The position numbers and the translations under genes were made by a program. Below are positions 5,593 through 6,641 of a stretch of DNA of 6,641 bases, piece by piece. The number at the start of each line of letters is the position of its first letter. Position 1 is the stretch's first letter. The DNA is from Pirellulales bacterium (GTDB lineage: Bacteria; Planctomycetota; Planctomycetia; Pirellulales; Thermoguttaceae): the NCBI GenBank assembly GCA_030617125.1, contig JAUWWA010000100.1, forward strand, positions 1 through 6,641, read 5' to 3'. Below the pieces are notes generated by a model. The model worked only from the letters and a program-made list of their open reading frames with translations, did not search any database and was not told the origin of the DNA.

Positions 5593-6624
5593 ATGGACGT
5601 ATTCAACGAGAATATCGATCAGCGCAAGTCGTTTCGGTGCGGCGTGGCCGAAGTCCGACAGAAAGCCGTGCTGAAGGTGGGCACGGCCGCGTTGCCGGTC
5701 CGGCTGCTCGACGAGTCGGCCGGGGGCTTTGCCGTGGAGGCCGAGGCTCCCATCAACGTCGAAGAAGGGGCTGTGGGCGAGTTGTACACCGGACTTGACG
5801 CGTACGAGGTTCGGATAGCAAACATCGTTGAACTCGAATCCGCGGAACTCGAAGGGGAGACGGTGGAGACGGAAGCCGAACCGGAAACCGAGACCTCGGC
5901 GCCGCTGCTGCGCCTCGGACTACAGCGGCTCGGCGAAGTGGAACCCACCGTCCGCGGCGGCGGTTGGGTCCGCGACAGTCTCCGCTACTTCCTCGGAAGG
6001 CTATGCTCCTCGGGCGGCTCGTTGGCCGTCGTCACGGTCTTGCTCGTTTTGACCGTCGTCGTCGCGCCAGGCGTGGCGGTCGTGCTGCTGTGGGCCACGC
6101 ACAACCCGGTGATCGCGCAGGCCGTCCCCTGGCGCCGGATCGGACATCGTCCGATCCCACCAAACAAGTCGAGCCCGCAACCATCACAACCGCCGCGGCA
6201 GCAGGAAGCATCGCGGCGCTCAGCGCTGGCGTTCCTTGCGCGCACGGCCGAGAAGACGGTGGCCGAGCAGTCGGCGAGTCTTGGCGGCAATCAGCCGGCC
6301 AAAGTGATCGACGTGGTCGCCGAGCGTATCCGGCGCCTGCGGCGAATGGTCCGTTCCTTGCCCGGCGCCGCCGCCTTTACGTTGCCGGAAGTCGCGCGTG
6401 AGTTGCAACTGACCGACGAGCAGCAGCAGCAATTTCGCCGGATCGTCGACTTCACGGAGCGGGCGCTTCGCCACGTCGATCGACGGCTATCGGGAAGCAG
6501 TGGGCGCCAGGGCACCAAGAGCCGCCGTAACATTTTTAAGGCGGCCAGCGAGGAAGCCTTGAGTGTGCTCACCGATGAGCAACGAACACGGTGGGAGAAG
6601 TTGGTCGGAACAAGTGGTCAGTAG
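5593..6624 (+). CDS. PilZ-domain membrane protein with C-terminal LTDEQ motifs (343 aa)
   Basis: This is a likely cyclic-di-GMP receptor anchored in the cytoplasmic membrane. Residues about 8-115 look like a PilZ domain: R11-K-S-F-R15 fits the RxxxR motif, D40-E-S-A-G-G45 fits DxSxxG, and RLGLQRLGE (107-115) looks like the closing strand. An acidic Glu/Thr-rich loop (about 78-103) interrupts the domain before that strand. A single hydrophobic helix (about 143-167) follows RDSLRYFLGR, whose positive charges suggest a cytosolic N-terminus. Then comes a Pro/Gln/Ser linker, and at 264-339 a helical segment with two LTDEQ motifs (273-277 and 326-330), the second in ALSVLTDEQRTRWEKL. Paired LTxxQ motifs occur in Spy/CpxP-like periplasmic proteins, and topology would place this part outside the membrane. 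ATG 5593 is chosen because the PilZ domain begins at once and a weak GGAAG lies upstream; in-frame ATGs at 5497 and 5416 are possible. The effector partner is unknown. Confidence 0.8.
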   Translation: MDVFNENIDQRKSFRCGVAEVRQKAVLKVGTAALPVRLLDESAGGFAVEAEAPINVEEGAVGELYTGLDAYEVRIANIVELESAELEGETVETEAEPETETSAPLLRLGLQRLGEVEPTVRGGGWVRDSLRYFLGRLCSSGGSLAVVTVLLVLTVVVAPGVAVVLLWATHNPVIAQAVPWRRIGHRPIPPNKSSPQPSQPPRQQEASRRSALAFLARTAEKTVAEQSASLGGNQPAKVIDVVAERIRRLRRMVRSLPGAAAFTLPEVARELQLTDEQQQQFRRIVDFTERALRHVDRRLSGSSGRQGTKSRRNIFKAASEEALSVLTDEQRTRWEKLVGTSGQ

Positions 6625-6641
6625 TCAGTGGTCAGTGGTCA
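6614..6641 (+). repeat. Tandem 7-bp repeats at the 3' end of the PilZ gene (cut by window edge)
   Basis: Four consecutive heptamers are visible: GTGGTCA, GTAGTCA, GTGGTCA, GTGGTCA. The array begins inside the last codons of the PilZ gene, and the one variant unit (GTAGTCA) supplies the TAG stop at 6622-6624. It continues to the last base of the window, so its true length is unknown. Confidence 0.85.

Overview
The window looks like a GC-rich chromosomal piece from a planctomycete, probably of the Pirellulales type. This is inferred from very large signal peptidases with inserted cysteine and beta-sandwich segments, a signal peptidase/LptB/dihydrolipoyl dehydrogenase neighbourhood, mostly weak Shine-Dalgarno sites, and a membrane PilZ protein with LTxxQ motifs. 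I could not run a database search, so the taxonomy is provisional. I saw no rRNA, tRNA, CRISPR array, insertion sequence or phage gene.

Layout: five genes lie on the minus strand and read right to left. They are signal peptidase I paralogue A (5318 to 3801), signal peptidase I paralogue B (3794 to 2001), the LptB-type ABC ATPase (1956 to 1102), a secreted protein of unknown function (1024 to 137), and the first 31 codons of dihydrolipoyl dehydrogenase (93 to the window edge). The gaps are 6, 44, 77 and 43 bp, so they may form one transcription unit with a cell-envelope theme (protein secretion, lipopolysaccharide export, a secreted protein) ending in a central-metabolism enzyme. A 274 bp divergent intergenic region (5319-5592) separates them from one plus-strand gene (5593-6624). 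That gene encodes a PilZ domain, a single membrane helix and a C-terminal segment with two LTDEQ motifs. The window ends in tandem 7-bp repeats that run out of the 3' end of that gene.

The most interesting content is the tandem pair of signal peptidases. In both, the canonical active-site region is split by a cassette with two CxxC pairs, inserted between the Ser motif and the GDxxLV strand. Both also carry a large insertion, partly LamG-like in appearance, between the catalytic Lys motif and the GDNS..S.D.R motif. Ser, Lys and the C-terminal motif are kept in both copies, so both look catalytically competent. The PilZ-membrane-LTDEQ architecture is the second point of interest: it could link cytosolic cyclic-di-GMP sensing to a segment outside the membrane.
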